From positions 496,001 through 560,000 of the forward strand of contig NZ_JACIBV010000002.1 in NCBI RefSeq assembly GCF_014195505.1: a DNA stretch of 64,000 bases, written 5' to 3'. This document shows, in pieces, positions 24,522-31,640 of this stretch (the stretch's first letter is position 1; each line of letters begins with the position of its first letter). This DNA comes from Nonomuraea dietziae. Lineage in GTDB: Bacteria > Actinomycetota > Actinomycetes > Streptosporangiales > Streptosporangiaceae. Below the pieces are notes generated by a model. The model saw only the letters and a list, made by a program, of their open reading frames with translations. It was not told the DNA's origin and did no database searches. The position numbers and the translations under genes were made by a program.

Positions 24522-25247
24522 ATGGAAGGGCCGGAGCTGAGCATCCGCTTCGACGCCGACCTGTGGCTGTTCCTGGCGCCACGGCACCGGCGCGAGCGCG
24601 TGCCCGTGGCCTACGACGGCACCTCCTCGCTCGGCCACGTGGTCGAGTCACTCGGTGTCCCGCTGCCCGAGGTCGGCATGCTCGTCGTCGACGGCAGGCC
24701 GGTGCCGCCCTCCCATCGGCCGCGCGACGGCGACGTCGTCGGGGTGTTGCCGGCGGCGCGGCCGCAGGCGCTGCCGATCGCACCGCCGCGCTTCCTCCTC
24801 GACGTGCATCTCGGCACGCTGGCCAGGCGGCTGCGCCTGCTCGGCGTGGACACGGCCTATCACAACGACCGTGACGACGACGCCCTGGTCAGGTGGGCCA
24901 ACGCCGAGCGGAGGCTGCTGCTGACCAGAGACCGCGGCCTGCTGCGCCGCAGGGCGCTGTGGCTCGGCGCCTACGTGCGAGGGGAGCGCGCCGACGAGCA
25001 GCTCGCCGACGTGCTCGACCGGTTCGCCCCGCCGCTGGCGCCATGGACCAGATGCACGGCGTGCAACGGCAAGCTGTCGCCCGTCGACAAGGCGGACGTC
25101 GAAGCCCTGCTCGAGCCCGGCACCCGCCACAGCTACGACGTCTTCGCGCGCTGCGCGGCGTGCGGCCGTGTCTACTGGCGCGGCGCCCATGCCCACCGCC
25201 TCGAGCACATCGTGGCCGCGGCCGTACGGCCCGCGCGTCGCGGGTGA
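24522..25247 (+). CDS. Ubiquitin-like + Mut7-C RNase domain protein
   Basis: A 241-residue two-domain protein. Residues about 5-80 form a MoaD/ubiquitin-like fold (Ub-Mut7C type). From about residue 88 comes the PIN-like Mut7-C domain, with Asp in FLLDVHLGTLARRLRLLG, RRLLLTRDRGLLRRR and the acidic DDALVRW segment. A C-terminal zinc ribbon has CTAC and CAAC pairs. The Mut7-C family is named from the eukaryotic Mut7 exonuclease and is predicted to cut RNA. The bacterial role is undefined. ATG at 24522 lies 15 bases after the transporter stop. Confidence 0.87.
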   Translation: MEGPELSIRFDADLWLFLAPRHRRERVPVAYDGTSSLGHVVESLGVPLPEVGMLVVDGRPVPPSHRPRDGDVVGVLPAARPQALPIAPPRFLLDVHLGTLARRLRLLGVDTAYHNDRDDDALVRWANAERRLLLTRDRGLLRRRALWLGAYVRGERADEQLADVLDRFAPPLAPWTRCTACNGKLSPVDKADVEALLEPGTRHSYDVFARCAACGRVYWRGAHAHRLEHIVAAAVRPARRG

Positions 25248-25253
25248 GCGGGG

Positions 25254-25739
25254 TCAGCTTTCCCGGGGCGCCGCCAGCACCATGGTGCCGGGGCCCTGGG
25301 CTGCGCCGGGTCCCCCGACGACGGTGATGGTGTCGGCGTCGGCCTCCCCGCCGCAGTGCGGGCAGGTCACGACGGGCGTGAACAGCTGCCCGCAGGAGTG
25401 CACCAGCAGCGCGGGAGGGCCGCCGGGCGGGGTCGACCACTTGTCGCCCCACGCCATCAGCGTGATCAGCGCGGGCACGATCTCGCGCCCCGCCTCTGCC
25501 AGGTGGTACTCGTAGCGGACCGGCCGCTCCTGGTAGGGCCTGCGCTCGACCACCCCGGCCTCGACCAGCCGTTCAAGCCTTGCGGTCAGCAGGTTGCGGG
25601 AGATCCCGAGATCCTGCGCCAGTTCGTCGAACCTGCGCACGCCCAGGAACAGGTCGCGAAGGATCAGCGGTGTCCACGGCTCGCCGATCACCCCCACCGC
25701 CTGAGCGATCGAGCAGTGCATCTCCCCGAACCTGTTCAT
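25254..25739 (-). CDS. HxlR-family winged-helix regulator with C-terminal zinc-ribbon-like tail
   Basis: A 161-residue protein. The HxlR helix-turn-helix covers residues 5-95 (CSIAQAVGVIGEPWTPLILR, RRFDELAQDLGISRNLLTAR). The conserved early Cys in MHCSIAQ could sense oxidation or aldehydes, as in HypR/YodB relatives. The tail contains CGQLFTPVVTCPHCGGEA, a possible metal site not present in most HxlR proteins. ATG at 25739 is chosen over an upstream open stretch. Convergent with the Mut7-C gene and divergent to the response regulator. AGTT-N9-AACT at 25756-25772 in the shared gap may be its operator. Confidence 0.88.
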   Translation of the reverse strand: MNRFGEMHCSIAQAVGVIGEPWTPLILRDLFLGVRRFDELAQDLGISRNLLTARLERLVEAGVVERRPYQERPVRYEYHLAEAGREIVPALITLMAWGDKWSTPPGGPPALLVHSCGQLFTPVVTCPHCGGEADADTITVVGGPGAAQGPGTMVLAAPRES

Positions 25740-25814
25740 GACCCCAGCATAGTCAGTTGTTAAAGTGAACTCGAAGCGTTCCACGCCTCTCCGCACGCAG
25801 GCCACAATGAGAGC

Positions 25815-26423
25815 ATGCCGCTGAAGGTCCTTCTCGCCGAGGACATGCAGATCCTGCGCGAGGCCCTGGCCGAACTGCTCTCCCAGGAGGACGACCTCGA
25901 GGTGGTGGCGAGCGTCTCGGCCGGCGACGAGATCGTGCCCGCGGCACTGGCGTGGCTGCCCGACGTCGCGGTCATCGACATCGACCTGCCGTCACTCGAC
26001 GGCATCAGCGCCGCCGCGCTGCTGCGTGAGCGGCTGCCCTCGTGCCGCTCGCTGATCCTCACCGCGCTCAACCGTCCGGGCCAGGTACGGCGGGCGCTGG
26101 CCGCAGGGGTGCAGGGCTTCCTGCCCAAGGACGTGAAGCCAGGCGAGCTGGCGGCGGCCATCAGGACGGTCGCGGCGGGAGGGCGGGTGATCGACGCCGC
26201 GCTGGCGCTGTCGGCGCTGGAGGCCGGAGAGAGCCCGCTCACGCCGCGCGAGAGCGAGGTGCTACGGATGTCGGCCACGGGGGCACAGCCGGCCGAGATC
26301 GCCGAGCGGCTGTTCCTGAGCTACGGCACGGTTCGCAACTACCTCACCACGGCCGTCGTGAAACTGGGCGCCCGCAACAGGGTCGACGCCATCCGCATCG
26401 CCACGGAGTCCGGCTGGCTGTGA
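25815..26423 (+). CDS. LuxR-type response regulator (DesR-like)
   Basis: A 202-residue regulator. The receiver has AEDMQILREALAELL, phospho-acceptor Asp in VAVIDIDLPSLDG and Lys in GFLPKDVKPG. The helix-turn-helix is LTPRESEVLRMSATGAQPAE, then LSYGTVRNYLTTAVVKLG. It matches the DesR subgroup that controls membrane-lipid or cell-envelope genes. The gene converges on the tandem-module kinase and the two frames overlap by 162 bases, an unusual arrangement for a cognate pair. Confidence 0.9.
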   Translation: MPLKVLLAEDMQILREALAELLSQEDDLEVVASVSAGDEIVPAALAWLPDVAVIDIDLPSLDGISAAALLRERLPSCRSLILTALNRPGQVRRALAAGVQGFLPKDVKPGELAAAIRTVAAGGRVIDAALALSALEAGESPLTPRESEVLRMSATGAQPAEIAERLFLSYGTVRNYLTTAVVKLGARNRVDAIRIATESGWL

Positions 26424-28160
26424 CGGCGCCGTCGGGAACTCCGCGACCAGCTCGAACCAGCCCCTCTCGTCCACACCCGCCCTGAGGCCGCCGCGGGCCC
26501 GTTCGGCCAGCCCCGCCAGGCCGCTCCCGCTTCGCGCGCTGCCCTCCGCCCGTCCGCCGCCCGCCGCCACGCCGTCGTTGGCGACGCGCAGCCGTACCCG
26601 CCCGGGGGTGGAGGTGATCTCGATCTCGCAGTGCCGCGCGCGGCTGTGCCTGAGCACGTTGGTCACGCCCTCCCTCAGCGCCGTCGCCACCACGCTGTCC
26701 ACCTCGGGAGCGAGGAGTGCGGGCGCGACGGTCACCTCCGCCCGCACTCCCACCACGGCCAGCGTGGCCAGGACGGCCGGCAGTTCCTCCTCCAGCGACA
26801 GCCGTACCTGATCGCCCGTCACGGAGGCGAGCTCCAGGCGCGCCCGCTCGACCAGCGGCGTCAGCGCCGCGGCCTGCGCGGCGGCCCGCTCGGGGTCGGA
26901 GTCCTTGAGCCGCGCCGCCAGCTCCCCCCTCAGCACCACGGCCGACAGGCTGAAGCCCAGCACGTCGTGCAGGTCGCGGGCGAGCCTGTCGCGCTCCCTG
27001 GAGACCGCGTTCCTCGCCAGCTCGCGCCTGGCCGCCTCCAGCGCCGTCACGAGGCCGCTCAACCGGCTCAGGCCGTACACGAACAGGGCCACGGCGAGGG
27101 TGGCGAAGATCGCGTAGAGGACGGTGGGCAGGTCCCGGTAGGTCAGCCCGATCGGGGGCACCTGGGCGGCCAGGAAGACGGCGGCGAGGGCCCACGAGCG
27201 CGGCGGGCGGACGGTGAGCAGGATGCGGCCCGCGAGGAAGCCCGCCATGCCGACCCACCACTCGGGCGAGAACGGCGCCAGCGCCGCCATCAGGACGACG
27301 AGGACGGCCAGTGTCCCCAAGGTGGGCGGGCGCAGGTGCAGCACGACGATCACCACCAGGGCTGCGCCTGTGAGGACGAGCAGGGGCGGGCTCAGCCCCG
27401 CGTACGCGAGCAGGTTCAGCTCGGTGATGAACGCGTAGACGGACAGGACGACCACCAGGACGAGCCGCGCCACTCCCGGCGACTCCACGGGGACCGGCGC
27501 GTCCGCCCCCTCGCGCACGGGCGCGCGGACCACCGACAGCGTCCTTCTGGCCAGCTCGACCGCGCCGTCGAGGTCGGCGTTCCTGACCAGGAAGCCGATG
27601 GCCGTCAGATCGTCGTGCAGGCGACGTCCCAGGTCCCTGTGGACGCGGTCACGCTCGGCCGCCAGCGCCTGCACGGCCAGGTCGTTCCTGGCGGCGTGGA
27701 GCCGCTCGACCGTCGCGGCGAGCGAGGCCAGGCCGAAGACCACCAGGCCGTTGTCGACGGTCACCGACACGTACCACAGCGCGATCAGCGGCCCGGCGCC
27801 CGCCACGAGCCCGATCAGCCCGCCCGAGGCGGCCATCAGCGCGGCCAGCGGCCGGCCGAACCTGGGCGGCAGGGCGAGCAGGACGGTCGCCGCCCCGATC
27901 CACAGCGAGGGCGCGAAGGCGTGGCCGAAGACGAGGAAGGCCAGGTAGCAGAGCGCCACCTGCGCTGCCACCAGCCAGTACGGCACGCCGCGCCAGGCCG
28001 CGACGAGGACCGCGAGCATGAGGGCCTGGACGCCGGCCATCCGCGCGATGTCCGGCCAGGCGACGCCCTCCGTCCACGCGCCGGTGACCCTGACGCACCA
28101 CAGAAGGGCGAGCACCGTCCAGAGGAGGGCGCGCGCCAGGCGCGGCTGGAGATCGTCCAT
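26262..28160 (-). CDS. Tandem-module sensor histidine kinase
   Basis: A 632-residue protein built of two consecutive TM-plus-kinase-helix modules. Module 1 has about six hydrophobic segments (residues 10-135), then a HisKA_3-like helix, RDLGRRLHDDLTAIGFLVRN, without an ATPase domain. Module 2 has another five or six hydrophobic segments (about 235-375), the helix RDRLARDLHDVLGFSLSAVV and a HATPase domain with N-box LREGVTNVLRHS and G2 SGSGLAGLAERA. The last about 53 residues lie antisense to the response regulator gene and look like read-through; a natural end would be near 26424. Probably the partner of the adjacent regulator. Confidence 0.85.
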   Translation of the reverse strand: MDDLQPRLARALLWTVLALLWCVRVTGAWTEGVAWPDIARMAGVQALMLAVLVAAWRGVPYWLVAAQVALCYLAFLVFGHAFAPSLWIGAATVLLALPPRFGRPLAALMAASGGLIGLVAGAGPLIALWYVSVTVDNGLVVFGLASLAATVERLHAARNDLAVQALAAERDRVHRDLGRRLHDDLTAIGFLVRNADLDGAVELARRTLSVVRAPVREGADAPVPVESPGVARLVLVVVLSVYAFITELNLLAYAGLSPPLLVLTGAALVVIVVLHLRPPTLGTLAVLVVLMAALAPFSPEWWVGMAGFLAGRILLTVRPPRSWALAAVFLAAQVPPIGLTYRDLPTVLYAIFATLAVALFVYGLSRLSGLVTALEAARRELARNAVSRERDRLARDLHDVLGFSLSAVVLRGELAARLKDSDPERAAAQAAALTPLVERARLELASVTGDQVRLSLEEELPAVLATLAVVGVRAEVTVAPALLAPEVDSVVATALREGVTNVLRHSRARHCEIEITSTPGRVRLRVANDGVAAGGGRAEGSARSGSGLAGLAERARGGLRAGVDERGWFELVAEFPTAPSQPAGLRGDADGVDPVAGAQFHDGRGEVVANRAVAQEQPLGDLGRLCPRGRHP

Positions 28161-28250
28161 CCACCCCCCTATGAAAAATGCATATCAACGGGGTGATTCT
28201 GGCACTTCTCCGACGCGGACTCGCTCCGCGATCCTGTGAGCACCCACCTC

Positions 28251-28295
28251 CTCTCGAGAGCACCGCTCTTGACATCAACGCTCTCGCCAGAGAGC
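28251..28295 (+). promoter_or_regulatory. Promoter with palindromic operators upstream of small membrane gene
   Basis: CTCTCGAGAG (28251-28260) is a perfect palindrome. GCTCTCGCCAGAGAGC (28280-28295) is a perfect 6-4-6 palindrome. TTGACA at 28269-28274 is a consensus -35 box, so the second palindrome falls in the -35/-10 spacer. More GAGCA/TGCTC half-sites follow to 28315. This is a typical repressor operator layout, but no regulator gene adjoins it. Confidence 0.6.
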
Positions 28296-28340
28296 ATTGC
28301 TCACACACAAGAGCAACGATCCCCCTTGGAGTGCTCCCCC

Positions 28341-28976
28341 GTGAAGCTCACCCCCGCGACCTACGCCGTGACCGGCCTGCTCTTCCTCGTCTATCCCGCC
28401 GTCCGTCCTTCCGGTGACGACGCCGCGGCGATCTCCTCCACCGCCTGGGTCCTCGGTCACCTGGCCGCGATGATCGGTTTCGTCCTGCTCGGTCTGGCCG
28501 CTCTCGGCGTCCACCAGCTGCTGAAGGACCCGCTGTCCCTGAGCGCCGCCGTGGTGACCTGGATCGGCGCGGGCCTGACACTCCCTTACTACGGAGCGGA
28601 GGACTTCGGCCTGAACGTCATCGCCGAGCGGGCCCTGCGCGACGGCACGCCCGAGCTGATGGAGCTGGCGGGCGAGTTCCGCTACGACGCGCTGGCGGCC
28701 GCGATGTTCGCGATCGGCCTCGGACTGCTGGGCATCGGCGCGATCATGACCGCGGTCGCCGTCTGGCGCTCAGGCACCGTCTCCAGGTGGAGCGCCGTGC
28801 CGCTGGCGGTGGGGTTCGCCCTGTTCATCCCGCAGTTCTTCGCGCCCCTCTACGGCCTGCGCGTCGCCCATGGCGCGCTGATCGCGATCGGCGGGCTGTG
28901 GCTGGCCTTCGCCCTGGCCCGGACCCACCTCGCCACCCGCGCCGAGGCCGGGGGCAAGGTCACCGTCACCGCCTGA
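28341..28976 (+). CDS. Hypothetical integral membrane protein
   Basis: A 211-residue protein with about six hydrophobic helices (including TYAVTGLLFLVYPAV, VLGHLAAMIGFVLLGLAALG and FAIGLGLLGIGAIMTAVAVW). It resembles the DUF4386/DUF998-like small polytopic proteins in general layout only; I do not recognise a family. GTG at 28341 follows a GGAG site at about -11; the upstream open frame is operator DNA. It is probably tightly repressed through the palindromes upstream. Function unknown. Confidence 0.75.
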   Translation: MKLTPATYAVTGLLFLVYPAVRPSGDDAAAISSTAWVLGHLAAMIGFVLLGLAALGVHQLLKDPLSLSAAVVTWIGAGLTLPYYGAEDFGLNVIAERALRDGTPELMELAGEFRYDALAAAMFAIGLGLLGIGAIMTAVAVWRSGTVSRWSAVPLAVGFALFIPQFFAPLYGLRVAHGALIAIGGLWLAFALARTHLATRAEAGGKVTVTA

Positions 28977-29083
28977 GACACCCCCAGGGTCCACCGAGGC
29001 GTCATGACGGTCCGGGACTGAACCCCGAAAACAGGGGCAGGCGAGGCATCCCACCGTTACGACCCAGAAAGGGTGAATCCCCC

Positions 29084-29326
29084 ATGGCAGGTCAGGCCAA
29101 CTCCAGAGACGTCGTCCAGCGCCCCGACGGCAGCTGGGCGGTCACCAGGCCGGACGGCGAACGGGCGCTGTTCACAGCGGAGACCCAGGCGGAGGCGGTC
29201 AAGCGGGCCAGCGAGCTCCTGCAGCGCGACGGCGGCGGCGAGCTGCGCGTCCACGGCACCGACGGCAAGGTCCGCGACCAGCGGACGATCGCCCCCGGCA
29301 ACGACCCTGTGCCGCCCAAGGGCTGA
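29084..29326 (+). CDS. DUF2188-family small protein
   Basis: An 80-residue soluble protein matching DUF2188: DVVQRPDGSWAVTRPDGERA, TQAEAVKRASELLQRDGGGE, LRVHGTDGKVRDQRTIAPG. Members are stress-associated or phage-associated small proteins without known biochemistry. ATG at 29084 has a GAAAGGG ribosome site. Although it follows the membrane gene by 107 bases, it probably has its own promoter. A very long perfect hairpin lies 11 bases after the stop. Confidence 0.85.
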   Translation: MAGQANSRDVVQRPDGSWAVTRPDGERALFTAETQAEAVKRASELLQRDGGGELRVHGTDGKVRDQRTIAPGNDPVPPKG

Positions 29327-29337
29327 CAGGTGTAAGG

Positions 29338-29381
29338 AAGCGGCTCCGCCGGCGCTCGGACGAGCGCCGGCGGAGCCGCTT
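29338..29381. terminator. Bidirectional terminator: perfect 21-bp hairpin
   Basis: The arm AAGCGGCTCCGCCGGCGCTC plus one G (29338-29358) pairs perfectly with 29361-29381 across a two-base GA gap. It begins with AAG and ends with CTT on both strands. It sits between the convergent DUF2188 and lipoprotein genes, so it probably stops transcription from both sides. Confidence 0.8.
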
Positions 29382-29389
29382 CGCGTGGG

Positions 29390-29545
29390 TCAGTCGTCGT
29401 CGCCGTCGTTGTCGCCCGTGTTCACCACGTCAGGACGGTCGTCCCCGTCGTCGTCGCCGTCGCCTCCGCAGCCCGTGACCAACCCGGTCAGCGCCGCCAG
29501 CGCCGCCACGCCGAGCGCCACTCTCCGCCTGCCTCGCGTGAACAT
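29390..29545 (-). CDS. Small acidic putative lipoprotein
   Basis: A 51-residue precursor. It has a basic N-terminus (MFTRGRRR), a hydrophobic core (VALGVAALAALTGLV) and the lipobox LVTGC, so it would be lipidated and kept at the outer face of the membrane. The mature part is about 30 residues, almost all Gly/Asp (GGDGDDDGDDRPDVVNTGDN), which could bind cations. ATG at 29545 is chosen because the lipoprotein signal begins there. The sequence is low-complexity, so the gene is plausible but not certain. Confidence 0.6.
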   Translation of the reverse strand: MFTRGRRRVALGVAALAALTGLVTGCGGDGDDDGDDRPDVVNTGDNDGDDD

Positions 29546-29865
29546 CGCCACCCCTCCCGTACGTCTTCCGTCAGAACGCCTCTCTCCTGTCCCGTCCTGG
29601 ACGGATCTAACGGGCTGGGCGAGCCGCGCGAGGGCGCACGAGTTCTCAGGAGGGCGGGAAAACAGGGGCGCGAGACCCGAATCGGCCCTGCTCGACAGGG
29701 GTGTGCGCGGGGGCTCGTGGGCCAGGAACACCACCGGCGTGAGCTCTCATCGCAAAAAGCGCGATTGGATCACGCCTTGGGTGGGAATCCACTCACGGTA
29801 TCAAGCGTTAGACACCGTGGGAGACAGACCCCCCACGATGGGGGCCCTGTAGGAGGCTATTAAAC
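29546..29865. other. 320-bp intergenic region upstream of rbpA
   Basis: It holds the start region of the small lipoprotein gene on one side and the rbpA promoter and leader on the other. Besides the sigma-R-type promoter listed separately, it contains GGGGGTCT/ACCCCC-like short repeats near 29820-29845 close to the rbpA ribosome site. No further gene is convincing. Confidence 0.5.
29784..29809 (+). promoter_or_regulatory. Sigma-R-type promoter of rbpA
   Basis: GGAAT (29784-29788), an 18-bp spacer and GTT (29807-29809) exactly match the thiol-stress sigma-R consensus GGAAT-N18-GTT of Streptomyces. rbpA is a known sigma-R target there. The start codon lies 57 bases downstream. Confidence 0.75.
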
Positions 29866-30210
29866 ATGGGCGAGCGCGCACTTCGTGGCACCAGGCTCGG
29901 GGCAACCAGCTACGAGAACGACCGTAACACGGATCTGGCCCCGCGCCAGGAGGTGTCTTACACCTGTTCGAAGGGGCATCGCTTCGAGGTTCCGCTTGCA
30001 GCCGAGGCAGAGATCCCCGCTACGTGGGAGTGCCGCATGTGCGGCGCGACCGCGGTTCGCGTGGACGGTGAGCTGCCGGAGGCCAAGAAGGCGAAGCCCC
30101 CGCGGACGCACTGGGACATGCTGCTCGAGCGGCGGTCCATCGAGGACCTGGAAGAGGTGCTCAACGAGAGGCTGGCGATCCTTCGCGCACAGCGACGCAA
30201 GAGCGCCTGA
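29866..30210 (+). CDS. rbpA: RNA polymerase-binding protein RbpA
   Basis: A 114-residue actinobacteria-specific transcription factor that binds the principal sigma factor and promoter DNA and stabilises the open complex. The N-terminal tail (GERALRGTRLGATSYENDRN) and zinc-ribbon-like core with CSKGH and CRMCG are present. The basic linker (AKKAKPPRTHWDML) and C-terminal sigma-interacting helix (RSIEDLEEVLNERLAILR) follow. The length is normal. It starts with ATG and is followed by a strong intrinsic terminator. Confidence 0.97.
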   Translation: MGERALRGTRLGATSYENDRNTDLAPRQEVSYTCSKGHRFEVPLAAEAEIPATWECRMCGATAVRVDGELPEAKKAKPPRTHWDMLLERRSIEDLEEVLNERLAILRAQRRKSA

Positions 30211-30232
30211 CCTCCACACGGTGACGCTGGAG

Positions 30233-30263
30233 CGCCCCGGACCTGCCCGGTCCGGGGCGTTTT
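30233..30263 (+). terminator. Intrinsic terminator of rbpA
   Basis: CGCCCCGGACC (30233-30243) pairs perfectly with GGTCCGGGGCG (30249-30259) around a 5-base loop, followed at once by TTTT. It is one of the few classical hairpin-plus-T terminators in the window. Confidence 0.88.
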
Positions 30264-30329
30264 GCGTTGCCTCGGGGCGAGACGTCACGCGCGCCTCGGG
30301 GCGCAACCGTGAGGAGGCCGCGAGGAGGC

Positions 30330-30833
30330 TCAGTCCTCGCGCAGGACCTCGCCGTGCACCACCTTGCTGGTGCCCGGCGCGGGCGCCGCACCGGCGTCGT
30401 CGGCGCGCTGGAAGGGCACCCCGAGATGCGCGTACGGCGAAGCCGCCGCCATCGCCTTGACCCGCTTGGCGAAGAACCACGATCCCAGCCGGCGCATGAA
30501 CGGCCGCGTGAACGGCAGCACGCACGCGAAGCCGAGGATGTCGGTGACGAAGCCAGGGGTCAGCAGCAGCGCGCCGCCCACCAGGATGAGCCCGCCGTCG
30601 GCCAGCTCCCTGTCGGGCATCCTGCCGGTCTGCAGGGCACTCTGCAGGCTGCGCCAAGCCCTGCGGCCCTCGCGGCGGACGATCCAGGCGCCGAGCAGGC
30701 TGTCGGCGAGCAGCAGCCCGACCGTGGCCCAGCCTCCGATCACCGAGCCGACCTGGATGAGCAGCCAGATCTCCAGGACGGGGACGACCAGGAAGGCCAG
30801 AAAGAGCAGGAGCCGGACCATCGTTTTCCTCAT
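30330..30833 (-). CDS. fxsA: FxsA-family cytoplasmic membrane protein
   Basis: A 167-residue protein with about three to four hydrophobic helices. The N-terminal family signature is FLVVPVLEIWLLIQVGSVIG, then a short loop and ADSLLGAWIVRREG. LLTPGFVTDILGFACVLPF is the conserved second half. E. coli FxsA relieves phage T7 exclusion by the F plasmid; its normal role is unclear. The C-terminal about 35 residues are polar and variable. It is third after lnt and ppm1 on this strand, with 57 bases separating it from ppm1, and convergent with rbpA. Confidence 0.9.
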   Translation of the reverse strand: MRKTMVRLLLFLAFLVVPVLEIWLLIQVGSVIGGWATVGLLLADSLLGAWIVRREGRRAWRSLQSALQTGRMPDRELADGGLILVGGALLLTPGFVTDILGFACVLPFTRPFMRRLGSWFFAKRVKAMAAASPYAHLGVPFQRADDAGAAPAPGTSKVVHGEVLRED

Positions 30834-30890
30834 TCGCGCAGGCGGACCGCATTGCCAAAGATAACAACGCCCGGCGGGGCTCGGACGTTC

Positions 30891-31640
30891 CTAGCCCCTG
30901 CGGCGGCGCAGCCTGGAGGGCAGCCCCGTGACGCCCCACACGCTCACCCGCCAGAGCGCCTCGGAGATGACCTTCCTGCTCATCTTGCTGGCCCCGTGGG
31001 CCCGCTCGACGAAGGTGATCGGCACCTCGGTCACGCGCAGCCCGTGCCTGGTGGTGCGCAGCGTGAGGTCGACCTGGAAGCAGTAGCCCTGTGACTCGAC
31101 GTTGGCCAGCCCGATCTTCTCCAGGGCGGCCGCGCGGTAGACGCGGAATCCCGCGGTGGCGTCGCGGACGGGCAGCCCGAGCATCAGCCGGGTGTAGACG
31201 TTGGCGCCGCGCGAGAGGAACTGGCGGTGGGCGGGCCAGTTGACGATCTTGCCGCCCGGCACCCAGCGCGAGCCGATGACCAGGTCGGCTCCCTCGGACA
31301 GCGCGTCGAGCAGCTTGGGCAGTTCCTCGGGCTGGTGCGAGCCGTCGGCGTCCATCTCCACCAGGACGTCGAAGCCCTCGGCCATGCCCCAGCGGAAGGC
31401 GGCGATGTAGGCGGCGCCCAGCCCCTCCTTGCCCGGCCTGTGCAGCACGTGGACGTGGTCGTCGGCGGCGGCCAGCGAGTCGGCGAGCTCGCCCGTGCCG
31501 TCGGGGCTGTTGTCGTCGGCGATCAGCAGGTGCGCGCCCGGCAGGGCCTTGCGGACCCGCTCGGTGATCAGCGGCAGGTTCTGCCGCTCGTTGTAGGTGG
31601 GGACGACGACGAGGACCCGGCCGAGCGTGTGCTCCATCAT
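30891..31640 (-). CDS. ppm1: Polyprenol monophosphomannose synthase (Ppm1/DPM1-like GT2)
   Basis: A 249-residue family 2 glycosyltransferase that transfers mannose from GDP-mannose to polyprenyl phosphate, supplying the lipid donor for protein O-mannosylation and glycolipids. VVVPTYNERQNL, the DDNSPDGT loop, the DxD-type metal site VEMDADGSHQPEEL and SRGANVYTRLMLGLPVRDAT are visible. It has no C-terminal membrane anchor. ATG at 31640 overlaps the stop of lnt. In mycobacteria the two are fused or adjacent, because Lnt-type domains interact with Ppm1. Confidence 0.93.
   Translation of the reverse strand: MMEHTLGRVLVVVPTYNERQNLPLITERVRKALPGAHLLIADDNSPDGTGELADSLAAADDHVHVLHRPGKEGLGAAYIAAFRWGMAEGFDVLVEMDADGSHQPEELPKLLDALSEGADLVIGSRWVPGGKIVNWPAHRQFLSRGANVYTRLMLGLPVRDATAGFRVYRAAALEKIGLANVESQGYCFQVDLTLRTTRHGLRVTEVPITFVERAHGASKMSRKVISEALWRVSVWGVTGLPSRLRRRRG

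Noticed and set aside
23052-24638. A 528-codon open frame antisense to the UMF1 transporter, and similar long antisense frames opposite the tandem kinase (26631-28196), HelD (34315-36021) and csnR (36079-37950)
   Set aside because: They are Arg/Gly/His/Gln-rich shadows caused by the high GC third positions of the real genes; none has a recognisable fold, ribosome site or neighbour logic.
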